Positions 6,978 to 15,453 of a stretch of DNA of 20,655 bases are shown here, one piece after another. The position numbers and the translations under genes are program-made. The notes under the pieces were generated by a model. That model saw only the letters and a program-made list of their open reading frames with translations, was not told the origin of the DNA and did not search any database. The DNA is from Fimenecus sp963624605 (lineage in GTDB: Bacteria > Bacillota > Clostridia > Oscillospirales > Acutalibacteraceae): NCBI GenBank assembly GCA_963624605.1, contig CAVFQD010000034.1, forward strand, positions 1-20,655, written 5' to 3'. Position 1 is the first letter of the stretch. Each line of letters opens with the position of its first letter.

Positions 6978-8882
6978 ATGTCAAAAACCTATGCAAAAAA
7001 AGATGAAAAAGAGCGTGAAGTGCCGCTTTATCTCTTCCACGAAGGCAGTAACTCGCACGCTTATGAATATTTCGGCGCACACAGGAAAACAAAAAAATCG
7101 GTTGTTTTCAGAGTGTGGGCACCCGATGCCGAAGCGGTCGGCTTGGTCGGCGATTTCAACGGCTGGGACACGGGCGCAACGCCTATGGCTCTGCTTCCCG
7201 ACACCGGCGGAGTGTGGGAATGTGTTGTTGACGGCGTCAAGCAGTTTGACTCGTACAAATTTGCCGTAACCGCAAAATCGGGAAAGACCGTTCTTAAAAG
7301 CGACCCGTATGCATTTCATTCGGAGACGCGACCCGGAACGGCTTCAAAATTCTATGAAATTGAAAACTGCCACGAGTGGAAGGATGCCAAGTGGATTGAA
7401 AAACGCAATTCGACGAGCATCTATTCCTCTCCGGTGAACATATACGAGGTTCATGCGGGCTCATGGAAGCAGCATGAGGACGGAAACTTCTATTCATACA
7501 GGGAACTTGCCGGTGAGCTTATCCCTTATGTTAAAAAAATGGGATACACTCACATTGAATTTATGCCGCTTACGGAGTATCCGTTTGACGGAAGCTGGGG
7601 CTATCAGGTAACCGGTTATTTTTCCGCAACCTCACGCTACGGCACGCCGGAGGATTTGATGTATCTTGTCGACAAGTGCCACGAGGCGGGTATCGGCGTA
7701 ATTCTTGACTGGGTTCCCGCTCATTTCCCTAAGGACGAAAACGGACTTTACGAATTTGACGGTGCTCCGCTCTATGAGTATTCGGACCCAAGAAAGGGCG
7801 AGCATTACGGTTGGGGAACAAGGGTGTTTGACTTCGGCAGAAACGAGGTGCGCTCCTTCCTTATGTCAAGCGCAACCTATTGGCTTAAGGAGTTCCATCT
7901 TGACGGCATAAGGATTGACGCCGTGGCTTCAATGCTCTATCTTGACTATGACCGCAAGGACGGCGAATGGGTCGCAAACAAAAACGGCGGCAGGGAAAAC
8001 TTAGAGGCGGTTGAATTTTTGCAAAAGCTCAACGAGCATATTTTTGCCGAGTTCCCGTACGCTATGATGATAGCCGAGGAAAGCACATCTTGGCCGATGG
8101 TTTCAAAGCCCGTATATATGGGCGGTCTCGGCTTCAACTTCAAGTGGAATATGGGCTGGATGAACGATATTCTTCGCTATTTCAGCCTTGACGGCATACA
8201 CCGCAAGTATAATCACGACTGTATTACATTCTCAATGTTTTACGCTTTTTCGGAAAACTTTGTTCTTCCGATTTCGCACGATGAGGTCGTTCACGGCAAG
8301 TGCTCGCTTATAAACAAAATGCCCGGTACATACGATGAAAAGTTCGCAGGCGTCAGGGCGTTTGTGGGCTATATGATGGCTCATCCCGGCAAAAAGCTTA
8401 TGTTTATGGGCTCGGAGTTCGGTCAGTTTATCGAGTGGAACTATGAAAAGGGGCTTGATTGGCTCCTGCTCGGATTTGACAAGCATTGTCAGCTTCAGTC
8501 TTATTTTAAGGCGGTCAATGAATTTTATAAGAAAAACTCCCCGATGTGGCAGGTCGATTACTCTTGGGAGGGCTTTTCGTGGATTTCGTCCGACGACAGC
8601 GACAACTCTGTTATCGCTTTCAGAAGAATAGATGAAAAAGGCAAGGAAATAATTGTTGTCTGCAACTTTACAAATGTCGAAAGAAAAGAGTACAGAATAG
8701 GTATTCCGCAAAAGGGAAAGTACAAGGTTGTTTTCAATTCCGACGACGAGTGCTACGGCGGCATGGGTAAGGGCGACAGAGAGGTTATTCATACCGACGG
8801 CATCAATATGCACGGCTTCGAGCAGAGCATTTCTCTCGACCTTCCGCCAATGACGACAATTTATTTGAAAAAGACGAGATAA
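6978..8882 (+). CDS. glgB: 1,4-alpha-glucan branching enzyme
   Basis: This 634-residue enzyme forms alpha-1,6 branch points in glycogen. It has an N-terminal CBM48 domain (about 40-130, with VGDFNGWD) and a GH13 catalytic barrel. The four conserved regions are present: DWVPAHF (244-250), GIRIDAVASMLYLDY with nucleophile D314, AEES with acid/base E367, and SHDEVVHGK with D435. The N-terminal N1 extension of the E. coli enzyme is absent, as in most Firmicutes. Start ATG 6978 follows AGAGGTAG; upstream in-frame starts would begin inside the terminator and promoter. It is the first gene of glgB-glgC-glgD-X-glgA. No internal defects were seen. Confidence 0.96.
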   Translation: MSKTYAKKDEKEREVPLYLFHEGSNSHAYEYFGAHRKTKKSVVFRVWAPDAEAVGLVGDFNGWDTGATPMALLPDTGGVWECVVDGVKQFDSYKFAVTAKSGKTVLKSDPYAFHSETRPGTASKFYEIENCHEWKDAKWIEKRNSTSIYSSPVNIYEVHAGSWKQHEDGNFYSYRELAGELIPYVKKMGYTHIEFMPLTEYPFDGSWGYQVTGYFSATSRYGTPEDLMYLVDKCHEAGIGVILDWVPAHFPKDENGLYEFDGAPLYEYSDPRKGEHYGWGTRVFDFGRNEVRSFLMSSATYWLKEFHLDGIRIDAVASMLYLDYDRKDGEWVANKNGGRENLEAVEFLQKLNEHIFAEFPYAMMIAEESTSWPMVSKPVYMGGLGFNFKWNMGWMNDILRYFSLDGIHRKYNHDCITFSMFYAFSENFVLPISHDEVVHGKCSLINKMPGTYDEKFAGVRAFVGYMMAHPGKKLMFMGSEFGQFIEWNYEKGLDWLLLGFDKHCQLQSYFKAVNEFYKKNSPMWQVDYSWEGFSWISSDDSDNSVIAFRRIDEKGKEIIVVCNFTNVERKEYRIGIPQKGKYKVVFNSDDECYGGMGKGDREVIHTDGINMHGFEQSISLDLPPMTTIYLKKTR

Positions 8883-8930
8883 AATATATAATTACCGAAT
8901 ATATTTGCTGAAATTCAAGGAGGAATTTTT

Positions 8931-10148
8931 ATGGCACGCAAAATGGAATGTATTGCGATGCTTCTTGCAGGCGGACAGGGCTCAAGACTGGGCGTTCTGA
9001 CCAAGAATATCGCTAAACCCGCAGTTCCTTACGGCGGCAAGTACAGAATCATCGATTTTCCGCTTTCAAACTGCGTAAACTCGGGTATAACAACGGTCGG
9101 CGTACTCACACAGTATCAGCCGCTTGAGCTTAACGATTACATAGGCAACGGTCAGCCGTGGGATCTTGACCGTGCTCACGGCGGAGTGCATATGCTCTCT
9201 CCGTATCAGCAGATTAAGGGAATGGAATGGTACAAGGGCACGGCAAACGCCATTTATCAAAATATAAACTTCATTGACCGTTACAATCCGGAGTATGTCG
9301 CCGTCCTTTCGGGCGACCATATCTATAAAATGGATTATAACAAGATGCTTGAATATCATAAAAAGAACGATGCGGCATGCACAATTGCCATGCTTGAGGT
9401 TCCGTGGGAGGAGGCTTCCCGTTTCGGACTTATGGTCTTGAACGACGACAATTCAATCGCCGAATTTCAGGAAAAGCCGAAGAATCCCACAAGCAATAAG
9501 GCGTCAATGGGCGTTTACATATTCACATGGTCAAAGCTTCGTCAGTATCTTATCGACGATGAAAACAATCCCGACTCGTCCAACGATTTCGGACATGATG
9601 TAATACCCGCAATGCATAAGGCGGGCGAGAGGATGTTCGCATATCTGTTTGACGGCTATTGGAAGGATGTCGGAACGATAGACTCGCTTTGGGAGGCAAA
9701 CCTCGACCTTCTCAATCCCAAGGTTGACCTTGACCTGTCGGACACAAGCTGGAAAATTTATTCGAAAACTCCCATTGCTCCGCCGCAGTACATTGCGCCG
9801 AGCGCGGATATACAGAACTCAATGGTGGCTGAGGGCTCAAAGGTATTCGGAGCGGTTGACTATTCGATACTCTTTGACAATGTTACAGTGGAAGAGGGCG
9901 CAACGGTACGCTATTCAATAATTATGCCGGGCGCAACAGTTAAGGCAGGCGCCGATGTCGAGTATTCAATCGTTGCGGAAAATGCCGTAATCGGCGAAAA
10001 TGCAAAGGTCGGCTCCCGTCCCGAGGACATTGAAAACAGAGACGAATGGGGCGTTGCCGTAGTCGGTGCAAATGTCAATGTCGGCAAGGGCGCGGCGGTA
10101 AAGCCAAAGGAAATGATTGACGCGGACAGAGTAAAGGAGGCTGACTGA
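8931..10148 (+). CDS. glgC: Glucose-1-phosphate adenylyltransferase (ADP-glucose pyrophosphorylase), catalytic subunit
   Basis: The 405-residue enzyme makes ADP-glucose from glucose-1-phosphate and ATP, the committed step of bacterial glycogen synthesis. The nucleotidyltransferase motif GGQGSRL (14-20) is intact, followed by KPAVPYGGKYRIIDFPLSNC, and the substrate region with WYKGTANAIYQN and SGDHIYKMDY. The C-terminal third carries left-handed beta-helix repeats (hexapeptides such as SIIMPGATVKAGADVEYSI) used for assembly and allosteric control. AAGGAGG lies about 7 bases before the ATG. It is 48 bases after glgB and 1 base before glgD, its probable partner subunit. Confidence 0.96.
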   Translation: MARKMECIAMLLAGGQGSRLGVLTKNIAKPAVPYGGKYRIIDFPLSNCVNSGITTVGVLTQYQPLELNDYIGNGQPWDLDRAHGGVHMLSPYQQIKGMEWYKGTANAIYQNINFIDRYNPEYVAVLSGDHIYKMDYNKMLEYHKKNDAACTIAMLEVPWEEASRFGLMVLNDDNSIAEFQEKPKNPTSNKASMGVYIFTWSKLRQYLIDDENNPDSSNDFGHDVIPAMHKAGERMFAYLFDGYWKDVGTIDSLWEANLDLLNPKVDLDLSDTSWKIYSKTPIAPPQYIAPSADIQNSMVAEGSKVFGAVDYSILFDNVTVEEGATVRYSIIMPGATVKAGADVEYSIVAENAVIGENAKVGSRPEDIENRDEWGVAVVGANVNVGKGAAVKPKEMIDADRVKEAD

Positions 10149-10149
10149 T

Positions 10150-11265
10150 ATGACGGGAAAAAACATAGTAGGCATCATATTTTCAAATTCATATGACGAG
10201 TGTCTCCCGGAGCTTACTGGGCTTCGTACAATGGGCTCCGTTCCTTTTGCAGGCAGATACCGCCTTATAGATTTTACACTTTCAAATATGGTGAATGCCG
10301 GAATTGAGAGCGTAGGAGTTATTACAAAGGCAAATTATCATTCGCTTATGGATCATGTCGGCACGGGCAAGCCGTGGGATCTTTCGAGAAAGACAAAGGG
10401 TCTTATAATTCTTCCGCCGTATTCAACTGCGGAGCAGGGCGGCAACGATGATAAAATAGCTTCCTTAAAGGGAATTATGGGCTTTATCAGCAGGGCAACG
10501 GAGGAATATGTTCTTCTCTCAGACTGCAATACAGTTTCAAATATAGACATTGAAGCGTTGATGGATTATCACACCGAGAAAAACTCTGATATTACGATTG
10601 TTTACAAGAACGGAAAAATTCCCTCTCTCTCCGATGTTATCGTGCTTGATATGGACGAAAACGGAAAAGCAAAGCAGATTGAGGTAACTCCCGTTTCGGA
10701 GCAAAACGGCAATTATTCACTGAGCGTAATGCTTATGAAAAAGTCCTTGCTTGAGAGGTTTATGAACGAGGCTATCAGCAAGAGATATACCGATTTTGAA
10801 ACCGATATAATCCAGCGCAATGTCGGAAAGCTCAATATATACGGCTTCGAGGCGCAGGGATATTCCGCAACGATAGACTCTTTAAGCTCATACTTCAAGG
10901 TGAGTATGGATTTGCTTGACATCAACAACTGCAACGAGCTTTTCAACAGCGAAAGACCCGTATATACAAAGACAAGAGATGATATGCCGTCAACCTACGG
11001 TATCGGCTCAAATGTCAAAAATTCACTTGTGGCAAACGGCTGTATAATCGAAGGCGAGGTTGAAAATTCGATAATTTTCAAGGGCGTCAGAATTGAAAAG
11101 GGCGCAGTCGTAAGAAACTCTATCGTTATGCAGGAGAGCTTTGTTGCGTCGGGCTCGTCGCTTGATTATGTTATAATGGACAAAATTGCGGTAATTACTC
11201 CGAACAAGAACCTGTCGGGCGCGGAGAATTATCCGTTCTATATCGGAAAGGGCATCGTGATTTAA
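10150..11265 (+). CDS. glgD: GlgD, non-canonical ADP-glucose pyrophosphorylase subunit
   Basis: This 371-residue paralogue of GlgC shares its fold: RYRLIDFTLSNMVNAG near the N-terminus, GTGKPWDLSRK, and beta-helix repeats at the end (SLVANGCIIEGEVENSIIFKG). The pyrophosphorylase signature GGxGSRL is missing: the corresponding part reads NSYDECLPELTGLR. In Firmicutes GlgD is known to partner GlgC as a regulatory or activity-enhancing subunit. It starts 1 base after glgC with AGGAGG inside the end of glgC, and its stop shares a base with the next ATG (TAATG), so the three genes are translationally linked. Confidence 0.95.
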   Translation: MTGKNIVGIIFSNSYDECLPELTGLRTMGSVPFAGRYRLIDFTLSNMVNAGIESVGVITKANYHSLMDHVGTGKPWDLSRKTKGLIILPPYSTAEQGGNDDKIASLKGIMGFISRATEEYVLLSDCNTVSNIDIEALMDYHTEKNSDITIVYKNGKIPSLSDVIVLDMDENGKAKQIEVTPVSEQNGNYSLSVMLMKKSLLERFMNEAISKRYTDFETDIIQRNVGKLNIYGFEAQGYSATIDSLSSYFKVSMDLLDINNCNELFNSERPVYTKTRDDMPSTYGIGSNVKNSLVANGCIIEGEVENSIIFKGVRIEKGAVVRNSIVMQESFVASGSSLDYVIMDKIAVITPNKNLSGAENYPFYIGKGIVI

Positions 11266-11759
11266 TGAACGGTCGCTGTGATGTTTGCGGCTGCAAAACC
11301 GAGCGGGAGCAGCTAAAGGAATATGTACTGTCGGGTGAAAAGCGTGAGGTGTGCGTGTTTTGTAAAAAGCAGCTCGACCTGATAGCAAAGAACCCCGTTG
11401 AAAATTCCGCAAGCGCAATAAATATGCTTTCACGGGACACAAAGGGCAACAGAACACCGGAGACTCAAAGCTTGCTTGAAAAGCAGTTTTCCGTCTTGGG
11501 CGTCGGAATTACTGATAACACCGGCACCGCTGTAAGCGGAAATACGCAGTCGGCAGAGGTTGAGGAACTCAAAAAGAGGGTAGAGGAGCTTTCAAACGAG
11601 CTTAAAGCGTTTAAGAAAGGCTATCTGCTTTCAAAAATTCTGTCGATAGTTTTGCCGATAGTGTTCGTAGTGATAATGCTTATTGTTCTCATAGCATCGG
11701 GTGCACTCAAAAACATCTTCGGCTATTACGATTATCTTTCGGAACTTGCAAATATGTAG
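11265..11759 (+). CDS. Zinc-ribbon, coiled-coil, single-pass membrane protein of unknown function
   Basis: I do not recognise a named family for this 164-residue protein. It has four visible parts: two CxxC knuckles (C5/C8 and C30/C33) that would bind one zinc; a linker rich in Ser, Thr, Asn and Gly (about 45-95); a heptad-like coiled coil VEELKKRVEELSNELKAF (about 99-116); and a hydrophobic segment (about 121-146) near the C-terminus. This suggests a tail-anchored or single-span protein with the zinc ribbon in the cytoplasm, perhaps dimeric. Its ATG overlaps the glgD stop by one base, and it lies 13 bases before glgA, so it must be co-expressed with glycogen genes. A link to glycogen or membrane location is inference from context only. 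Confidence 0.85.
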   Translation: MNGRCDVCGCKTEREQLKEYVLSGEKREVCVFCKKQLDLIAKNPVENSASAINMLSRDTKGNRTPETQSLLEKQFSVLGVGITDNTGTAVSGNTQSAEVEELKKRVEELSNELKAFKKGYLLSKILSIVLPIVFVVIMLIVLIASGALKNIFGYYDYLSELANM

Positions 11760-11772
11760 TGGAGGAATGAAT

Positions 11773-13200
11773 ATGAAGGTTTTATATGTAGCGAGTGAAG
11801 CCTTGCCTTTTATGGCTTCGGGCGGACTCGGAGACGTTGCGGGCAGTCTTCCGCAGGCGTTGAGAAAAAGAATGGTCGGATGTAGGGTAGTAATGCCTAT
11901 GTACGACACCATAAAGCAGGAATTAAAGGATACTATGACCTTTGTCACAAGCTTTACCGTTCCGGTTGCCTGGAGAAGGCAGTACTGCGGTATCTTTGAG
12001 GCAAAGTACAACGGAGTTATCTATTATCTTATAGACAATCAGTATTATTTCAAAAGAGACGGAATTTACGGCTATTATGACGATGCTGAGAGGTTTGCTT
12101 TCTTCTCGAGAGCGGTTCTTGAAATGCTTCCGCATGTTGATTTCAAGCCCGATATAATTCACTGCAACGACTGGCAGTCGGCTCTTGTACCCGTTTATTA
12201 CAGCACGATGTATGCGCAGAGCCCCGGCTATGAGAACATAAAGACCGTGTTCACAATCCACAACATTCAGTATCAGGGAACATACGGCAAGGAGCTTATC
12301 CCCGAGGTTCTCGGAATACCTGCGGAATATACATCTGTTGTAGAGTACGACAACGATGTCAACTTTATGAAGGGCGCAATTGAGTCCGCAAACAGGGTTA
12401 CCACGGTAAGTCCGTCTTATGCTAATGAAATTCTCGACCCGTGGTATTCTCACGGACTTGACCCGATACTTAACGAGAGAAGCTGGAAGCTTTCCGGAAT
12501 ACTCAACGGAATTGATGTTGACCTTTACAATCCCGAAACGGATAAGGATATATTCAAGACCTACAACGCCTCAAACTTTACTGCCGGTAAGGCAAAGAAC
12601 AAGAAGGCGTTGCAGGAGCTTATGGGACTTCCCGTCAAGCCCGACACGCCACTTATCGGAATGGTATCAAGGCTTGTTTCGCACAAGGGTCTTGACCTTG
12701 TAAAGGCGGTTCTTGAAGAGCTTATCGTTACGACCGATGTACAGGTAGTTGTCCTCGGCTCGGGCGAATGGCAATATGAGGAATTTTTCAAGGATATGGC
12801 TCGCCGCCATCCCGACCAGGTTGCGATAAATCTCGGCTTCAATCCTCCTCTGTCAAAGAAGGTATATGCGGGCTCAGATATGTTCCTTATGCCATCGCAG
12901 TCCGAACCCTGCGGACTTTCGCAGATGATAGCGCTTCGCTACGGTTCGATTCCGATCGTCCGTGAAACAGGCGGACTCCGTGACAGTATTCAGGACTCGG
13001 GCGACGGAGAGGGCAACGGCTTTGTTTTCTCAAACTACAACGCTCACGATATGCTTCATACAATTCACAGAGCGATTGACGGCTATCAGAACAAAAAGGG
13101 CTGGAAGATACTTGTCAAGCGTGCTATGGAGTGCGATTATTCATGGGGCAAGTCGGCTAACGAGTATATAAGGCTTTATAAGGACCTTTTGAAAGAATAG
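11773..13200 (+). CDS. glgA: Glycogen synthase (ADP-glucose:glucan glucosyltransferase, GT5)
   Basis: The 475-residue GT5 enzyme elongates alpha-1,4-glucan with ADP-glucose. The N-terminal Rossmann domain (VASEALPFMASGGLGDV) and C-terminal GT-B domain (GMVSRLVSHKGLDL; SEPCGLSQMIALRYGSIPIV; ETGGLRDSI) are complete, as is CNDWQSALVP. In E. coli the loop reads KTGGL with a Lys that contacts ADP-glucose; here the corresponding residues are Ala-Ser (A15, S16), a variation I recall from clostridial GlgA. Start ATG 11773 is 7 bases after GGAGG (11761-11765); ATG 11767 is too close to that site. It is the last gene of the operon, ended by the hairpin at 13210. Confidence 0.96.
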   Translation: MKVLYVASEALPFMASGGLGDVAGSLPQALRKRMVGCRVVMPMYDTIKQELKDTMTFVTSFTVPVAWRRQYCGIFEAKYNGVIYYLIDNQYYFKRDGIYGYYDDAERFAFFSRAVLEMLPHVDFKPDIIHCNDWQSALVPVYYSTMYAQSPGYENIKTVFTIHNIQYQGTYGKELIPEVLGIPAEYTSVVEYDNDVNFMKGAIESANRVTTVSPSYANEILDPWYSHGLDPILNERSWKLSGILNGIDVDLYNPETDKDIFKTYNASNFTAGKAKNKKALQELMGLPVKPDTPLIGMVSRLVSHKGLDLVKAVLEELIVTTDVQVVVLGSGEWQYEEFFKDMARRHPDQVAINLGFNPPLSKKVYAGSDMFLMPSQSEPCGLSQMIALRYGSIPIVRETGGLRDSIQDSGDGEGNGFVFSNYNAHDMLHTIHRAIDGYQNKKGWKILVKRAMECDYSWGKSANEYIRLYKDLLKE

Positions 13201-13209
13201 AATAAAAAT

Positions 13210-13259
13210 AATAAAACAACCGCAGTTCACTGTTTACGGAGAACTGCGGTTGTTTTATT
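13210..13259. terminator. Bidirectional terminator between glgA and the histidine kinase gene
   Basis: A perfect 19-bp stem (13210-13228 with 13241-13259) closes a 12-base loop, with A-rich bases on the left and T-rich bases on the right, so it works in both directions. The genes on each side converge on it. Confidence 0.93.
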
Positions 13260-13273
13260 GAATTTGTCTTGAA

Positions 13274-14722
13274 TTATTTTTTTATGTCAAACCAGAATTC
13301 TACGCCGTCGGGGCGGTTTATTACGCCGTAGTCGAGACCGTAGAGCTTCTGAATTGCGCTGACAATTGAAAGACCCAAGCCGTATCTGCCCTCGCTTCGG
13401 CTTCTTGACTTATCTGCACGGTAAAAGGCAATCCATATCTTATCTATATCCTCATCGTCTATCGGTTTGCCCGTGTTAAAGACGGAAATACGGTATCTGC
13501 CGCCCAAATCCTTGCCGCTGACGGTAATGCGCTTTTCGTTTTCGGCGTGCGATACTGCGTTTGAAATATAATTGTTTATAATCATTTCAGTCTTTACGCT
13601 GTCGCCGAGAACAAGGGTGTTTTTTGGAATTTTGTTATCAAATATGATACCTTTTTCCTGCATTTTAATGGAATTTGCACGGGCATAGTCTTCCGTAAGA
13701 GCCGAAATGTCAAAGGTTTCCTCCTTGAGTGCGACATTTCCCGACTCATACATTGACAGCTCCAAAAGCTGTAAAACAAGAGTGTTCATTTTTTCGGTTT
13801 CGCCGACTATGACATCGCAATATTTTTTAGCCGACTCTGTTTCGCCGTTTTCAATCATAAGCGAAGCACCCTCGGAATATCCTCTGATTATCGAAATCGG
13901 GGTTTTCAGCTCGTGCGATACATTTGAAATAAAATCTTTTCTGATTTTTTCAAGCGTTTTTTCCTTTTCAATATCCTTTAACAGCCGTTCGTTTTTAGTG
14001 TGCAGGTCTTCAAGCGTCTCGTTGAGCGAATCCGACAGATGGTTAATGCTCGTAGACAGCACGCTTAATTCGTCATTTCCCGTAACCTTGCACTTTTCGG
14101 AAAAGTCCATTTCAGCCATCTTACCCGTAACCTTGCTCATTTTGATAAGCGGCTTTGCGAATTTACCCGAATAAAAATAAATCATTCCGAGTGCGGCAAG
14201 CATTGCCACAACGCTTGTGACGCTTGTTATCGTAACGGCAATGTTCGCCGTGCGGTCAACATCGTCTTTACGGGAATACATTTCAATTTCCTCGCCGTTC
14301 GTAAGGCGTGAGCCGTAAACTATATACTGTACATTTTCGTTTTCAATGGTCTGTATTTCAAAGAATGAGCCGTCGTCGTAATCCCGACGCTTTGAGACGG
14401 TGATTTTACCCGATGAAGAGAAAATATCGGTCGTGCCGAAATATATAGGCTCGCCGCTCGCGGAATAGACATCGATTGAGAAGCCATGCTTTTTTTCAAG
14501 CGCGCTCAAATCCTCGGAGCAGTCGTCTGCGGTAAAATCAAAGCCGTCAATTTCAGTTTTGACCTCAACCATTGTGCGCTTTTCGTTTTGGGCGTAAATG
14601 GTCGGCAAAAGATAGTTGTTGAGCGACAGAATAAGCAGCACCGCAACAAACACAACCGCCCCGACCTGCAAGAACAGACGGGTACGGATGCTTATAAATT
14701 TTTTATCGGCTTTTTTATTCAT
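13274..14722 (-). CDS. Membrane sensor histidine kinase
   Basis: The 482-residue kinase has TM1 (about 15-36), an extracytoplasmic domain of about 125 residues, TM2 (about 160-184), a HAMP linker, then the kinase core. The HisKA box is FISNVSHELKTPIS with phospho-acceptor H270; the N box is IINNYISNAVSHA; the G box GRYGLGLSIV lies at 445-454. So it is a complete, class I kinase that should phosphorylate the regulator upstream. Signal is unknown; the sensor domain has no recognised fold. Start ATG 14722 overlaps the regulator's end (GATGAATAA) with AGGAG 8 bases upstream; a longer in-frame start lies within the regulator and is rejected. It ends just before the shared terminator. Confidence 0.93.
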   Translation of the reverse strand: MNKKADKKFISIRTRLFLQVGAVVFVAVLLILSLNNYLLPTIYAQNEKRTMVEVKTEIDGFDFTADDCSEDLSALEKKHGFSIDVYSASGEPIYFGTTDIFSSSGKITVSKRRDYDDGSFFEIQTIENENVQYIVYGSRLTNGEEIEMYSRKDDVDRTANIAVTITSVTSVVAMLAALGMIYFYSGKFAKPLIKMSKVTGKMAEMDFSEKCKVTGNDELSVLSTSINHLSDSLNETLEDLHTKNERLLKDIEKEKTLEKIRKDFISNVSHELKTPISIIRGYSEGASLMIENGETESAKKYCDVIVGETEKMNTLVLQLLELSMYESGNVALKEETFDISALTEDYARANSIKMQEKGIIFDNKIPKNTLVLGDSVKTEMIINNYISNAVSHAENEKRITVSGKDLGGRYRISVFNTGKPIDDEDIDKIWIAFYRADKSRSRSEGRYGLGLSIVSAIQKLYGLDYGVINRPDGVEFWFDIKK

Positions 14723-15398
14723 CGGAATTCTCCTGAAGCTTGTATCCGACCGCATAGACGGTTTTCAGGTGCTCCTCGCCCCACTTGCCGAGCTTCGTGC
14801 GAAGCCTTGCGACATGCGAGTCAACCGTTCTTATATCTCCGAAATAGTTAAATCCCCACACATCGTCAAGCAGCTGCTCACGGCTGTAAACCCTGCCGAC
14901 CGACTGCGAAAGCTTTTCAAGTATTTTGAATTCTTTTACGGTAAGCTCTATTTTTTTGCCGTCGAGGCGTACCTCAAGTGCGTCGGGGTCAATGACAAGT
15001 CCCCACAGTCCGTCCTTGTCGGACTTTATACCAGACGAATTTCGGCGCAACAGAGCCTCAACCCTCTTTACGAGCACTACTGGAGAAAACGGCTTTGTAA
15101 CATAGTCGTCCGCACCCGAGTCAAAGCCCGTTATCTGGTCAAAATCCTGACTTCTTGCGGTAAGTAGCATAACAGGCACATCCGAGGTCTTGCGTATTTG
15201 TCTGCAAACCTCCCAGCCGTCAAGCTCGGGCATCATAATGTCAAGAATACACAGTGCGACATCCTTGTTCTCGTTGAAAAGTCTAAGTGCTTCGGCGCCG
15301 TCCTGAGCCTGCAAGACGGTATGCCCTGCTTTTTCAAGGAAGTCCGCAACAAGGCTGCGGATAAGCTGTTCATCGTCCGCAACAATGATTTTTGACAT
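14715..15398 (-). CDS. OmpR/PhoB-family response regulator
   Basis: The 227-residue regulator has a receiver domain (D8, D9, phospho-acceptor D53, T80, K102 in VTKPF) and a C-terminal winged-helix DNA-binding domain (VKEFKILEKL; RTVDSHVARLRTKLG; VYAVGYKL). It is co-transcribed with the histidine kinase and overlaps it by 8 bases, so the two form one unit. The start ATG 15398 matches MSKIIVADDE; the upstream extension would pass through the hairpin of the leader. The ribosome site is weak and far (GAAGGA about 13 bases upstream) and is part of a hairpin (see the leader entry). Target genes are unknown. Confidence 0.95.
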   Translation of the reverse strand: MSKIIVADDEQLIRSLVADFLEKAGHTVLQAQDGAEALRLFNENKDVALCILDIMMPELDGWEVCRQIRKTSDVPVMLLTARSQDFDQITGFDSGADDYVTKPFSPVVLVKRVEALLRRNSSGIKSDKDGLWGLVIDPDALEVRLDGKKIELTVKEFKILEKLSQSVGRVYSREQLLDDVWGFNYFGDIRTVDSHVARLRTKLGKWGEEHLKTVYAVGYKLQENSDE

Positions 15399-15448
15399 AA
15401 AACAACACCGTCCTTCGGTTAAATTGTAGCACAAAGGACGGTGTTGTT
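15399..15448 (-). terminator. Hairpin after queT and in front of the response-regulator gene
   Basis: A 15-bp perfect stem (15401-15415 with 15434-15448) around an 18-base loop lies between the queT stop and the regulator ATG. On the minus strand it ends with TTGTTTT, so it can act as the queT terminator, though the T-run is short. Its 3' arm contains the regulator's ribosome site. Confidence 0.65.
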
Positions 15449-15451
15449 CAA
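15423..15451 (-). promoter_or_regulatory. Promoter of the two-component operon, inside the hairpin
   Basis: On the minus strand TTGAAC (15451-15446) and TACAAT (15428-15423) are 17 bp apart, with TG one base before the -10 (extended -10). The -35 and spacer coincide with the 5' arm of the hairpin, and the -10 lies in its loop. The expected transcript start, about 15416, would include only the 3' arm of the hairpin. Confidence 0.65.
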
Positions 15452-15453
15452 TA

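Noticed and set aside
8232..8813. A 193-codon open frame on the minus strand inside glgB
   Set aside because: It is antisense to a clear GH13 catalytic domain, has no ribosome site and shows no family resemblance; it is a shadow of the codon pattern.
8882..8906. Inverted repeat AAATATAT/ATATATTT between glgB and glgC
   Set aside because: Only A and T with an 8-bp stem and a 9-base gap; too weak and too likely by chance to call a terminator or operator.
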